Source: Candidatus Zixiibacteriota bacterium
GTDB lineage: Bacteria > Zixibacteria > MSB-5A5 > GN15 > PGXB01
Reading direction: 5' to 3'
NCBI GenBank assembly: GCA_030591405.1
Contig: JAUVBC010000033.1
Span: 1-11,516 of the forward strand
Length of the DNA: 11,516 bases
Under the pieces are notes generated by a model. It saw nothing but the letters and a program-made list of their open reading frames with translations, was not told where the DNA came from and searched no databases. Shown here piece after piece: positions 1 through 7,310 of this stretch. Within the stretch, counting starts at the first letter, position 1, and every line of letters starts with the position of its first letter. The position numbers were made by a program, and so were the translations under genes.

Positions 1-1578
1 CAGATCACCGCCAAGTTCACGGTATGTTTCAACGGTTGACTCAAGCATTTCAATTCCGCTGATATCGCATTGATCGACACCGTGCATTCTCAGAACAAGG
101 GTCCGCTGACCGGGATATTTTTCATGATTATGCCGCAGTTCTTCCTCGATATGGTACACCGCACCAAAAAAGAGCGGACCGCGAATGTTCACCAATCCCA
201 GTTGGGGACAGACCGGTCTTGATTCGTCATGTATCAGATGGCGAAAGGTCGGATCAGGAACAGTAGGATATACCCGCGGCAGGCTTGACTTAACGATAAA
301 TATTGCCAGTGAAAAAACAATCCCGCTCAATATGGCAAAATCTAATGGAAGCACCAAGGTGGAAAGAAAAGTCATTGCCATGATAACGGTTTCTCTGCGT
401 GATGTCCTGATAACTCTTCGGATTGTAGAGCGGTCTACCATATTCCATGCAATAACCAATAAAACACCTGCGATGGCTGCGCGCGGAATCACCCGGGCAT
501 AAGGTGCAAAAATTAATAATGCCAGTAATATTGTCAAGCCGGTAAATACGCCGGTCAGGTGAGATTTTCCCCCCGACTGCTGGGCCAATGACGAACGAGT
601 GAAGGAACCGGAGCTGGCATATCCGGAAAATATCCCCGAAAGCACTTTGGCCAATCCCTGTCCAAAAAATTCCTGATTCGGGTCGAGCCGTTCACCGGTG
701 TTACGAGCCAGTGTTTGCGAAGCGGCTACTGCCTCAACTAAACCAAGCGCCGCCACTGCCGCCGAACCAATTACCAAGGCCCTGATCATATTAATATCGG
801 GCAGCATCCCGGTGGAAATCCAGGTCAGGGGAGGCAGTGTTCGCGGGATATCACCTATAATGTTAACGCCCCGCTCTTCCAACCCCAGAAAAACAACAGC
901 CAATGAGGAGATCAAAATGGCGAATAATGCGGCTGGAACACGGTTGCCTAATCGGGACAATACAATCATAATTAATAACGATCCGAGTCCCAATATCGCA
1001 CTTGCACCATTGATTTCCGGAAGTTTATTGAAGATTGTCAAAATGTTGTCAAACAGTTCCGGCGAGGCAGGTATATTTAAACCGAGTAAATGACGCATTT
1101 GACCGACTGCGATATGTAACGCGGCACCAGCGACAAAGCCGATAAGGACCGATCGCGAAGCAAGGGTCACGATTGCCCCAAGACGCGCGAAGGCCATGGT
1201 CATACTAATTACACCGGCAATAATAGCAATCAAACTTGCAGCGAGCAGATATTGCTGTGTTCCCGGAACTGCCACTGAGAGCAATAATGGAAAAACCAAA
1301 AGAGACAGAGCGTTAGTCGGCCCGGTTGCCAAAAACCGGGATGACCCCCAGAGGGCACCAACAATAGCAGCCACTGCCGCAGTGTATAAGCCGATCTGCG
1401 CAGGCAGTTCGGCGATTGAGGCATAGGCAATTGCCTGCGGAATGGCAACAGTGGCAACTGTCAGCCCGGCCAGCATGTCTGAAGGAATATCCCGGGAGCG
1501 AACATTTTTTAAAATCGTTAGAGGTCGTAAAAAATAATCGATGATTTTCCCGGCAAATTGTTCCGAATGAAACGCCAT
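1..1578 (-). CDS. SulP/SLC26-family anion transporter with STAS domain (C-terminus cut by window edge)
   Basis: Translating the minus strand by hand from the ATG at 1578 gives 526 codons without a stop, running off the left edge. The N-terminal half matches the SulP fold: 'DMLAGLTVATVAIPQAIAYA' at residues 34-53, then 'GLYTAAVAAIVGALWGSSR' and 'ATGPTNALSLL', followed by many hydrophobic segments. The conserved 'NQEFFGQG' (around E303) and 'GSFTRSS' (324-330) are typical of the family core. From about residue 455 a soluble STAS domain begins; it carries 'CDISG' (D505, S507), the usual STAS D-x-S/T-G loop, and is incomplete by perhaps 30-40 residues or more. Family members are inner-membrane symporters or exchangers for sulfate, bicarbonate or other anions; the substrate cannot be read here. 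The start is chosen because the only upstream in-frame codons before a stop include no ATG/GTG/TTG. A GGGAG lies about 14 bases upstream, a rather long spacing. No neighbouring gene points to a substrate. Confidence 0.93.
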   Translation of the reverse strand, partial: MAFHSEQFAGKIIDYFLRPLTILKNVRSRDIPSDMLAGLTVATVAIPQAIAYASIAELPAQIGLYTAAVAAIVGALWGSSRFLATGPTNALSLLVFPLLLSVAVPGTQQYLLAASLIAIIAGVISMTMAFARLGAIVTLASRSVLIGFVAGAALHIAVGQMRHLLGLNIPASPELFDNILTIFNKLPEINGASAILGLGSLLIMIVLSRLGNRVPAALFAILISSLAVVFLGLEERGVNIIGDIPRTLPPLTWISTGMLPDINMIRALVIGSAAVAALGLVEAVAASQTLARNTGERLDPNQEFFGQGLAKVLSGIFSGYASSGSFTRSSLAQQSGGKSHLTGVFTGLTILLALLIFAPYARVIPRAAIAGVLLVIAWNMVDRSTIRRVIRTSRRETVIMAMTFLSTLVLPLDFAILSGIVFSLAIFIVKSSLPRVYPTVPDPTFRHLIHDESRPVCPQLGLVNIRGPLFFGAVYHIEEELRHNHEKYPGQRTLVLRMHGVDQCDISGIEMLESTVETYRELGGDL

Positions 1579-1813
1579 ATCGGTAGAATTAACTCCCAGT
1601 AATTTATATCAATAACTATTTATACGATAGAATTGCATTATCTATAATAATGTTTATCAAAATGTGGTATTGGAGAACGTTTTGCAAGACAAATTATTTT
1701 GGTGAGCGGATGTTGATATGTCAGTAATGACAAAGCTATGTGGGAGTATATCTTACAAGCCATCTTATAAATAGGAGTGACCGTTATATTTAGGACAAAT
1801 AAGGTCGAATTGC

Positions 1814-1841
1814 TTGACATTTTTCGGTTTCAGTATATATT
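1814..1841 (+). promoter_or_regulatory. Predicted sigma70-type promoter for the secreted repeat protein
   Basis: A perfect TTGACA (1814-1819) is followed after 16 bases by TATATT (1836-1841), five of six matches to TATAAT. Transcription would start near 1848, leaving a leader of about 120 bases before the ATG at 1970. Bacteria of the Bacteroidota use a different promoter consensus, so the match is informative only if this lineage uses ordinary sigma70 elements. Confidence 0.5.
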
Positions 1842-1942
1842 AAACGGTAAATATTAATTATGATACCCGACTGCTCTGTTCTACCTCTTGATGTAATATA
1901 CGCATCTCTTCTGGTGGGTTTTTGTATTCGCGGTCGACAACA

Positions 1943-1963
1943 GTGGATGATCCACAGAGAGGA
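1943..1963 (+). promoter_or_regulatory. Shine-Dalgarno with abutting small hairpin, fixing the start at 1970
   Basis: AGAGAGGA at 1956-1963 is a purine-rich ribosome site 6 bases before the ATG at 1970. This favours 1970 over the in-frame TTG at 1922, which has no ribosome site and would place 16 polar residues ahead of a signal peptide. Immediately upstream, GTGGATGATCCAC (1943-1955) can fold into a short GTGG/CCAC stem that touches the ribosome site. An effect on translation is possible but unproven. Confidence 0.5.
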
Positions 1964-1969
1964 TTTTTT

Positions 1970-4759
1970 ATGAAGCGGTTGCTAATGTCTTATCTTTTCA
2001 CCCTTTTAATTTGTTCGGTTTTGGTTGGCGGCGTGTTAGCCCAATGCCCCGAATCATTCGTTTTTGACAGTGTCGAGGTCTCATCTTTTGATGGGGCCGG
2101 TGATGTCAACAATGACGGTTATGATGATATCATTATAGGTTCAAGTTCTGCCAATAACTCAGAGGGAGCTATCTATATTCATTCTGGAGAAACCGGATTG
2201 CTTCTCAATATAATTCGAGGTAATAAATCCAAATACGGTACCAACTTCGGGAGTAGAGTTGGCGGGGTTGGTGATATAAATGAAGATGGTTACGATGATT
2301 ATGTAGGAACGGCCAAAATATTAGCTTCTGGTGAGCTGGTTACTATCCTTTACTCAGGTTTTGATGCTTCCATTATAAGAGAAATGCCGTATGGTTTGAC
2401 TTTTGATGCCGCCGGTGATGTCAATAACGACGGCACGCCTGATATTCTTATTGGTTATTCTGCGGCTCAATGTGAATTAGGCAACGGTAGTAAATCTCCA
2501 GCCGGTCGGGTAGTGGTTATTTCTGGAGCTGACGGTTCTATATTTCACGATCTATGGGGAATTTGTAATTATTCTTATTATGAATATAATACGAAGTTTG
2601 GAGAATCTGTTGCCGGAATGGGTGATTTAAATGATGATGGCTATGATGATTTTGCGGTTGGTATTCCGAAGAAGGATCTCTATTCAGGCGATGATTTTTT
2701 GGATCACGGTGAGGTAAGAGTTTACTCAGGTATAGATGGCGAAATTCTTCATAAATGGAATGCCGGAATGGAATTTTATGATCACTATGAGTTTGGAACT
2801 GTAATAGATAATGTTGGTGATGTCGATAAAGATGGTTATAATGATATCATTATTGGCCATGCCGGACCAACAAATTCAATAGCGCGAAGAGACTCTGCCT
2901 GGGTATTTTCGGGCAAGTATGATCCGGACTTTCTAACCGATACTTTAATATTCACTCTCAGTAGTAATGATAATTACCCTAAATCTTATAAGTTTGGTAC
3001 TTCTGTTAGTTCAGCCGGCGATGTAAACTTAGACGGGTATCCTGATATTGCAGTAGGTGATATTACTCGTAAAAAAATCTATATCTTTTCTGGTGTTGAC
3101 GGTTCTCAAATCGATAGCCGAGGAGGTACAGAAAGTAGTTATACAGGTGGTTCGTTAGCTTTTGCTGGTGATTTAAACGGTGACGGTAAAGGAGATATTC
3201 TTTCATCCTACGAAAATGATTTCATTGATAAACATGTAATTCAAGCTTTCACCTGTATTTTTCCGGAACCAGCATGTTTAGCAGATGTGGATACTGATGG
3301 AGACGGTTTAGGTGATCTCTGTGATAACTGTCCAAATGTAGCTAATTATAATTTTATAAGTGGACAACCTGATGCAGACCATGATGGTATCGGCGATGCC
3401 TGCGATGACTGCACCGATTCTGATTACGACGGTTATGGCAATCCCGATTTATCGGCCAGTACTAACTGTATAGGTGAAGATAATTGTCCCAATTATCCGA
3501 ATCCGGGACAGGAAGACTCTGATGGTGATGGGGTTGGTGATCCATGCGATGGCTGTCCTGATACAGCTAACTCCAACCAAGCTGACACCGACGAGGATGG
3601 TTTCCAGGATGCTTGTGATATCTGCCCTGATGTGAGCAACCCAACGCAGGTAGATTCTGATTCGGATGGTTTAGGCGATCATTGTGATAACTGCAGTAAA
3701 ATATCAAATCCCGGCCAAGAGAATGCAGATGGTGATAAGAGAGGTGATCTCTGTGACAATTGCATTGATGTCATAAACGATCAACAATGGGATAATGATT
3801 CGGATGGAATCGGAACGGCGTGTGACCCATGCACTGATTATGACCAAGACGGTTATGGTGCCGGATTGCCGCAAGAGACTTGTGAGAAGGATAATTGCAA
3901 CGCAATTTACAATCCCGATCAGAGCGATGTTGATGAAGATGGAATAGGTGACCTATGTGATAATTGCCCTGACAATTATAATCCGGGTCAGGAAGATAGA
4001 AACTATGATGGTTTTGTAGATGCTTGCGTTGATACCGTAGTGACTCCGGAAGGTACCGATGTTGAAGTTGATCTTGGGTCAGGTGTAAGTTTGACTATTG
4101 GCGAAGTCGGTTTTGAAACAATAACCGAAATTTATGTCAGCGATGTTGATGATCCGCCGGCCGGGGAAGCATTTTCGCTTATGCCGGGTGGTGCGCAGGT
4201 TTATCATATTGAGGCAAATGGCGGGACCTATCCGCCATACACTGTATGTATCGATTATGATGACTCCGGAATGGATGCCGATACCGAGTCACGAATAGCT
4301 CTCTGGCATTTCGAATATATTCCCGTTGATCCCTGGGTTGATGGGTGGGTTGATGTGACCATTTCTTTGGATACGGTCAACAATATTGTTTGTGGTGAGA
4401 CCCAAAGCTTATCGCCGTTTGCACCTGGGCTCGGCAAATTACCACCCGATATTGGCGTGCTTGTCGAAAATAAACTTCCGGTCAGCTTTGCTCTGAAACA
4501 AAACTACCCCAATCCATTTAATCCTGAGACCATCGTTGAATATAGTGTTATTAGACAATCTCATATTTCAATTGAGATATTTAACATTGCCGGTCAAAAA
4601 GTGAGAACACTGGTTAATGAATCGGTCCCGGCCGGAATATACCGAATAATTTGGGATGGTTGCAATGATGCGGGGGCGGCAGTCGCTTCGGGCATATATT
4701 TGTATCGTTTCCAAACCGAAGACAATTCAGAAACAAAGAAGATGTTATTGCTAAAATAA
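1970..4759 (+). CDS. Secreted calcium-binding repeat protein: FG-GAP propeller, TSP3 repeats, type IX sorting domain
   Basis: The 929-residue product starts with a signal peptide (residues 1-25, basic 'MKR', hydrophobic core, likely cleavage after 'GVLA'). Residues about 35-435 carry seven FG-GAP/integrin-type D-x-N-x-D-G-x-x-D motifs, starting near residues 45, 102, 150, 219, 284, 351 and 401. Seven copies fit one seven-bladed beta-propeller with calcium loops. Residues about 439-686 are a thrombospondin type 3 block of roughly nine repeats ('DTDGDGLGDLCDNCP', 'DSDGDGVGDPCDGCPD' and variants) rich in Asp and paired Cys, expected to bind many calcium ions and form disulfides. Residues about 688-822 form an unrecognised beta-rich module ending 'ETQSLSPFAPG'. 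Residues 836-929 are a FlgD-like/Por C-terminal sorting domain: 'QNYPNPFNPET', 'SGIYLYRF', 'KKMLLLK'. By family knowledge this targets export by a type IX system and surface attachment or release. The role could be adhesion or a surface scaffold; no catalytic domain is visible. It is a single-gene unit with its own promoter and terminator. Confidence 0.92.
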   Translation: MKRLLMSYLFTLLICSVLVGGVLAQCPESFVFDSVEVSSFDGAGDVNNDGYDDIIIGSSSANNSEGAIYIHSGETGLLLNIIRGNKSKYGTNFGSRVGGVGDINEDGYDDYVGTAKILASGELVTILYSGFDASIIREMPYGLTFDAAGDVNNDGTPDILIGYSAAQCELGNGSKSPAGRVVVISGADGSIFHDLWGICNYSYYEYNTKFGESVAGMGDLNDDGYDDFAVGIPKKDLYSGDDFLDHGEVRVYSGIDGEILHKWNAGMEFYDHYEFGTVIDNVGDVDKDGYNDIIIGHAGPTNSIARRDSAWVFSGKYDPDFLTDTLIFTLSSNDNYPKSYKFGTSVSSAGDVNLDGYPDIAVGDITRKKIYIFSGVDGSQIDSRGGTESSYTGGSLAFAGDLNGDGKGDILSSYENDFIDKHVIQAFTCIFPEPACLADVDTDGDGLGDLCDNCPNVANYNFISGQPDADHDGIGDACDDCTDSDYDGYGNPDLSASTNCIGEDNCPNYPNPGQEDSDGDGVGDPCDGCPDTANSNQADTDEDGFQDACDICPDVSNPTQVDSDSDGLGDHCDNCSKISNPGQENADGDKRGDLCDNCIDVINDQQWDNDSDGIGTACDPCTDYDQDGYGAGLPQETCEKDNCNAIYNPDQSDVDEDGIGDLCDNCPDNYNPGQEDRNYDGFVDACVDTVVTPEGTDVEVDLGSGVSLTIGEVGFETITEIYVSDVDDPPAGEAFSLMPGGAQVYHIEANGGTYPPYTVCIDYDDSGMDADTESRIALWHFEYIPVDPWVDGWVDVTISLDTVNNIVCGETQSLSPFAPGLGKLPPDIGVLVENKLPVSFALKQNYPNPFNPETIVEYSVIRQSHISIEIFNIAGQKVRTLVNESVPAGIYRIIWDGCNDAGAAVASGIYLYRFQTEDNSETKKMLLLK

Positions 4760-4780
4760 ATATACTCTAAATTGTATCAT

Positions 4781-4813
4781 AAGAGCGATTCGTGATTGAA
4801 TCGCTCTTTTTTT
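4781..4813 (+). terminator. Rho-independent terminator of the secreted-protein gene
   Basis: AAGAGCGATTC (4781-4791) and GAATCGCTCTT (4798-4808) form a perfect 11-bp stem with a 6-base loop, followed by a run of T to 4813. It lies 21 bases after the stop codon. On the minus strand the hairpin is not followed by a T run, so it should act mainly on rightward transcripts. It may still help to separate the convergent debranching-enzyme gene. Confidence 0.92.
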
Positions 4814-4847
4814 ATATTTATTGATTTTGGAGTAATAAAAAACAATT

Positions 4848-6992
4848 CTACTTTGCGAGCAGGATCAAAGTCGAGCGGGGAAGAAGATTAAAAATTCTCT
4901 GATTGCCAAGTTCTATTTCCTGACCATTATCCAGTATGTCAATAGGTGAGACCGATGCGGTATTAATTTTTAGAAACCATTTTTTATTACGGGGTAATTC
5001 GGGTAGTTTGAATTTAACCGGTTTCCAGTAAGCATTGAAAGCGATATAAATATCGGAAACGTCAGTATCTGGATAAGATGAATTGTCTATTTGCAAGGCG
5101 AAACATCTTGATTGATCAGACCAGTCAGGTTTGAATGGATCAACTCCATGCCAAATTACAGAGTTTGGATCTGTTTCAGACGATTTTGAGATGTTATCAA
5201 TCAGAACCGGGTAATATTTACGGAATTTGGTTAACAGCCTAAAAAATCTTAGCAGATCAGAATTCTTTTTGGTCAGATTCCAATCTATCCAGCTTAACTC
5301 ATTATCCTGACAATAGGCGTTATTGTTTCCTTGTTGGGTGCGACCGAACTCATCTCCGGCAAGGATCATCGGAACACCTCGTGAGATCATTAGAATAGTA
5401 GCCATATTCTTCATCTGACGTTTTCTAAGCAATTCGATTTCTCTGGCGTTTTTTAAATCTTTAGAATCACCTTCAACACCACAGTTCCAGCTATTGTTAT
5501 CGTTGGCACCATCCCGGCTGTCCTCGCCGTTTGCTTCATTATGTTTATTATTATAGGAAACCAGATCGGTTAACGTGAACCCGTCATGGCAGGTAATAAA
5601 ATTGATACTCTGGCCCAATTGCTGTCCATGATCTTTATAAATGTCAGGGCTTCCAAATAGTCGATTGGCCAGTGTTTTTATCATTCCCGAATCACCCTTA
5701 ACATATTTTCTGATATCATCACGGAACCTGCCGTTCCACTCGGCCCAGCGGCCATAGGAAGGGAACGATCCGACCTGATAGAGACCGGCCGCATCCCAGG
5801 CTTCGGCGATCAGTTTGGTATTACCCAGAATTGGATCACCGGCGATCCGCTCCAAAAGCGGCGGGTTGGATAGAACTGAGCCATCCTGACCGCGACCAAG
5901 GATCGAAGCTAAATCGAAACGGAAACCATCAACATGCATTTCAGTCACCCAATAGCGCAGGCAGTCAAGAATCAAATCACGAACCACCGGGTGATTACAA
6001 TTGAGCGTATTGCCGCATCCCGAATAATTAAAATATTCACCGGTTTCGGGAGAGATGAGGTAGTAAGTACTATTATCTAAACCTCGGAAAGAAAGTGTTG
6101 GGCCGCGAAAATCACCCTCGGCAGTGTGATTAAAAACGACGTCAAGAATAACTTCGATTCCTGCCTCATGAAATGCTTTTACCATCGTTTTGAATTCATC
6201 AATTTGATCGCCATTTTTATTATTATGGGCATACGATGCCTTTGGCGCAAAAAAGTTAATTGAATTGTACCCCCAATAATTCAGCAGCGGTTCGCCAGTT
6301 AACGGATTTGAAAGAGCGGAATCAATTTCCGAGAACTCATTAATCGGTAAAAGCTCTACCGCCGTTATTCCTAACTCTTTCAAATATGGAATTTTTTCTA
6401 TAAGACCGGCATAAGTCCCGGGATATTTAACGCCGGATGATTTATGCTGCGAATATCCGCGAACATGAAGTTCATATATTATCGTTTTTGCCAGGGGGAT
6501 ATTCAAAGGCTGGTCAAAACCCCAGTCAAAACTATTTTCGGTAACGACCGAATGGTACTGCCGATGTTCGCCATTAGCGCTGTTTTCGTCGGTTATTTCC
6601 GCCCAAGTTTCACCTCCCGATAACGCTCTTGCGTAAGGATCGACCAAAATATAGGATGAGTTAAGGCGCTTTGTCTTTTTATCGAATTCCGAATGTTGAT
6701 CGACTCGATAGCCGTACTCGATGTCCTGTTCAAGCCCCTGAATGAAGGCATGCCAGATGTCGCCAGTGCGGTTGAAACGCGGGTCAAAAGGAAACTCGAC
6801 AATCGGTTTGGTATCTCCCGGAACATATAACACTAATGTAACCGAGGTCGCATTTTTTGAATAGACAGCGAAATTGATACCGCCCCGCATCTGAGAAGAT
6901 CCCAGCGGCAGCGGGTGGCCTCTTGATATTTCGAAGTCGCGGCTGACGATATCAAGCAAATTTCTACTCTCTTTTTCTTTTATACTATCCAC
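4848..6992 (-). CDS. glgX: Glycogen debranching enzyme GlgX / isoamylase-type (GH13)
   Basis: This 714-residue cytoplasmic enzyme should hydrolyse alpha-1,6 branch points of glycogen or of phosphorylase-limit dextrin. The N-terminal region (about 22-130, 'GHPLPLGSSQMRGGINFAVYS') is the CBM48-type beta domain of the isoamylase group. The GH13 barrel follows with all expected motifs: 'YELHVRGYS' (173-181), 'DVVFNH' (284-289), 'GFRFD' with nucleophile D360, 'AEAWD' with acid/base E397, and 'CHD' with the transition-state Asp D470. 'DNELSWIDW' (563-571) is a hallmark of the GlgX/TreX/isoamylase branch, and the final 100 or so residues fit the C-terminal beta domain. The length agrees with TreX and isoamylases (around 700). 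The start is GTG (6990-6992) with GGAGA 5 bases before it. The gene is divergent to the glycogen phosphorylase gene and convergent with the secreted-protein gene. GlgX, TreX and plant-type isoamylase cannot be told apart by motif alone; the neighbouring phosphorylase favours GlgX. Confidence 0.95.
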   Translation of the reverse strand: MDSIKEKESRNLLDIVSRDFEISRGHPLPLGSSQMRGGINFAVYSKNATSVTLVLYVPGDTKPIVEFPFDPRFNRTGDIWHAFIQGLEQDIEYGYRVDQHSEFDKKTKRLNSSYILVDPYARALSGGETWAEITDENSANGEHRQYHSVVTENSFDWGFDQPLNIPLAKTIIYELHVRGYSQHKSSGVKYPGTYAGLIEKIPYLKELGITAVELLPINEFSEIDSALSNPLTGEPLLNYWGYNSINFFAPKASYAHNNKNGDQIDEFKTMVKAFHEAGIEVILDVVFNHTAEGDFRGPTLSFRGLDNSTYYLISPETGEYFNYSGCGNTLNCNHPVVRDLILDCLRYWVTEMHVDGFRFDLASILGRGQDGSVLSNPPLLERIAGDPILGNTKLIAEAWDAAGLYQVGSFPSYGRWAEWNGRFRDDIRKYVKGDSGMIKTLANRLFGSPDIYKDHGQQLGQSINFITCHDGFTLTDLVSYNNKHNEANGEDSRDGANDNNSWNCGVEGDSKDLKNAREIELLRKRQMKNMATILMISRGVPMILAGDEFGRTQQGNNNAYCQDNELSWIDWNLTKKNSDLLRFFRLLTKFRKYYPVLIDNISKSSETDPNSVIWHGVDPFKPDWSDQSRCFALQIDNSSYPDTDVSDIYIAFNAYWKPVKFKLPELPRNKKWFLKINTASVSPIDILDNGQEIELGNQRIFNLLPRSTLILLAK

Positions 6993-6996
6993 TTAA

Positions 6997-7001
6997 TCTC
7001 C
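6997..7001 (-). promoter_or_regulatory. Shine-Dalgarno deciding the GTG start of glgX
   Basis: On the minus strand GGAGA is followed by 4-5 bases (TTAA) and then GTG. The frame has no ATG at the N-terminus before this point and the ribosome site is well placed, so GTG is the likely initiator. Confidence 0.7.
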
Positions 7002-7232
7002 AATATAAACATATTACGGGAGTTTTGTATTATTTTATTGGTTATCGGCAGTTAGAAGATATATCTAATTATCTATACTGACTTTTATCGGTTGCGACAG
7101 AATTTGACAGCAACAATTTCAATAATAAAAAAAATATTCTTTCCATTGTGGTTAAATGGTTTAGGCCAAAAGCCGAATTAAAATATAATAGGTTTAAATA
7201 ATTGAAAAGATAGGATTAGAGGATATCTAAAA

Positions 7233-7276
7233 GGGGCGTTTTTAATCTGTTTGTGCAAAACAACCCAATTTTTTTT
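7233..7276 (+). promoter_or_regulatory. Possible leader hairpin with T-run upstream of glgP
   Basis: GTTTT (7238-7242) can pair with AAAAC (7257-7261) and GGG (7233-7235) with CCC (7264-7266), with a 2x2 mismatch between. AATTTTTTTT follows directly, the T run spanning 7269-7276. The layout resembles an attenuator ahead of glgP, which starts 34 bases later. However, the stem is A/U-dominated and the loop is long (14 bases), so stability is doubtful. Confidence 0.22.
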
Positions 7277-7310
7277 GAGAAAAATATATTAGTAATAGAA
7301 GGAGTATGGT

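Larger units (their letters stand above)
1579..1969. other. Divergent intergenic region between transporter and secreted-protein genes
   Basis: This 391-bp AT-rich stretch separates two divergently transcribed genes. It holds a good sigma70-type promoter facing right (1814-1841), and a small hairpin plus Shine-Dalgarno just before the secreted-protein start. I could not identify a convincing promoter for the leftward transporter gene. A 60-codon minus-strand frame at 1638-1820 has no ribosome site or recognisable content and I do not regard it as a gene. Confidence 0.6.
6993..7310. other. Divergent control region between glgX and glgP
   Basis: These 318 bases are AT-rich and non-coding and must hold the promoters of both glycogen genes. 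For glgP I see only a weak candidate, TTGAAA (7202-7207) with TATCTA (7224-7229) at 16-base spacing. An imperfect dyad, TTAGA (7052-7056) and TCTAA (7064-7068) flanking AGATATA, could be an operator but is short. A hairpin followed by eight T lies at 7233-7276. GAAGGAG at 7298-7304 is the ribosome site of glgP. Confidence 0.5.

Noticed and set aside
185..1457. Plus-strand frames (185-502, 698-1093, 1196-1426) and a second minus-strand frame (1230-1457)
   Set aside because: They overlap the SulP transporter gene, whose frame is open throughout and carries family motifs. These are shadows.
1638..1820. 60-codon minus-strand reading frame in the intergenic region
   Set aside because: No ribosome site, no recognisable family or domain, AT-rich DNA, and it overlaps the predicted promoter of the divergent gene.
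1899..1912. Shared 12-mer ATACGCATCTCT at about 1900 and about 11458
   Set aside because: One copy is inside the Fic coding sequence and there is no flanking similarity; a chance match rather than a repeat or attachment site.
1922..1969. TTG at 1922 as the start of the secreted protein
   Set aside because: The ATG at 1970 has a good ribosome site and places the signal peptide at the N-terminus.
1970..2060. Lipoprotein signal (Cys after 'GVLAQ')
   Set aside because: The residue before Cys is Gln, which does not fit a lipobox; ordinary signal peptidase cleavage after Ala is more likely.
3284..4027. EF-hand or dockerin domains in the Asp-rich block
   Set aside because: The Cys-paired 'DxDxDGxGDxCDNC' spacing is that of TSP3 repeats, and no dockerin helix pattern is seen.
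7269..7276. Run of eight T as a phase-variation tract
   Set aside because: It lies outside coding sequence and away from a recognisable promoter spacer; such runs are common in this AT-rich intergenic DNA.
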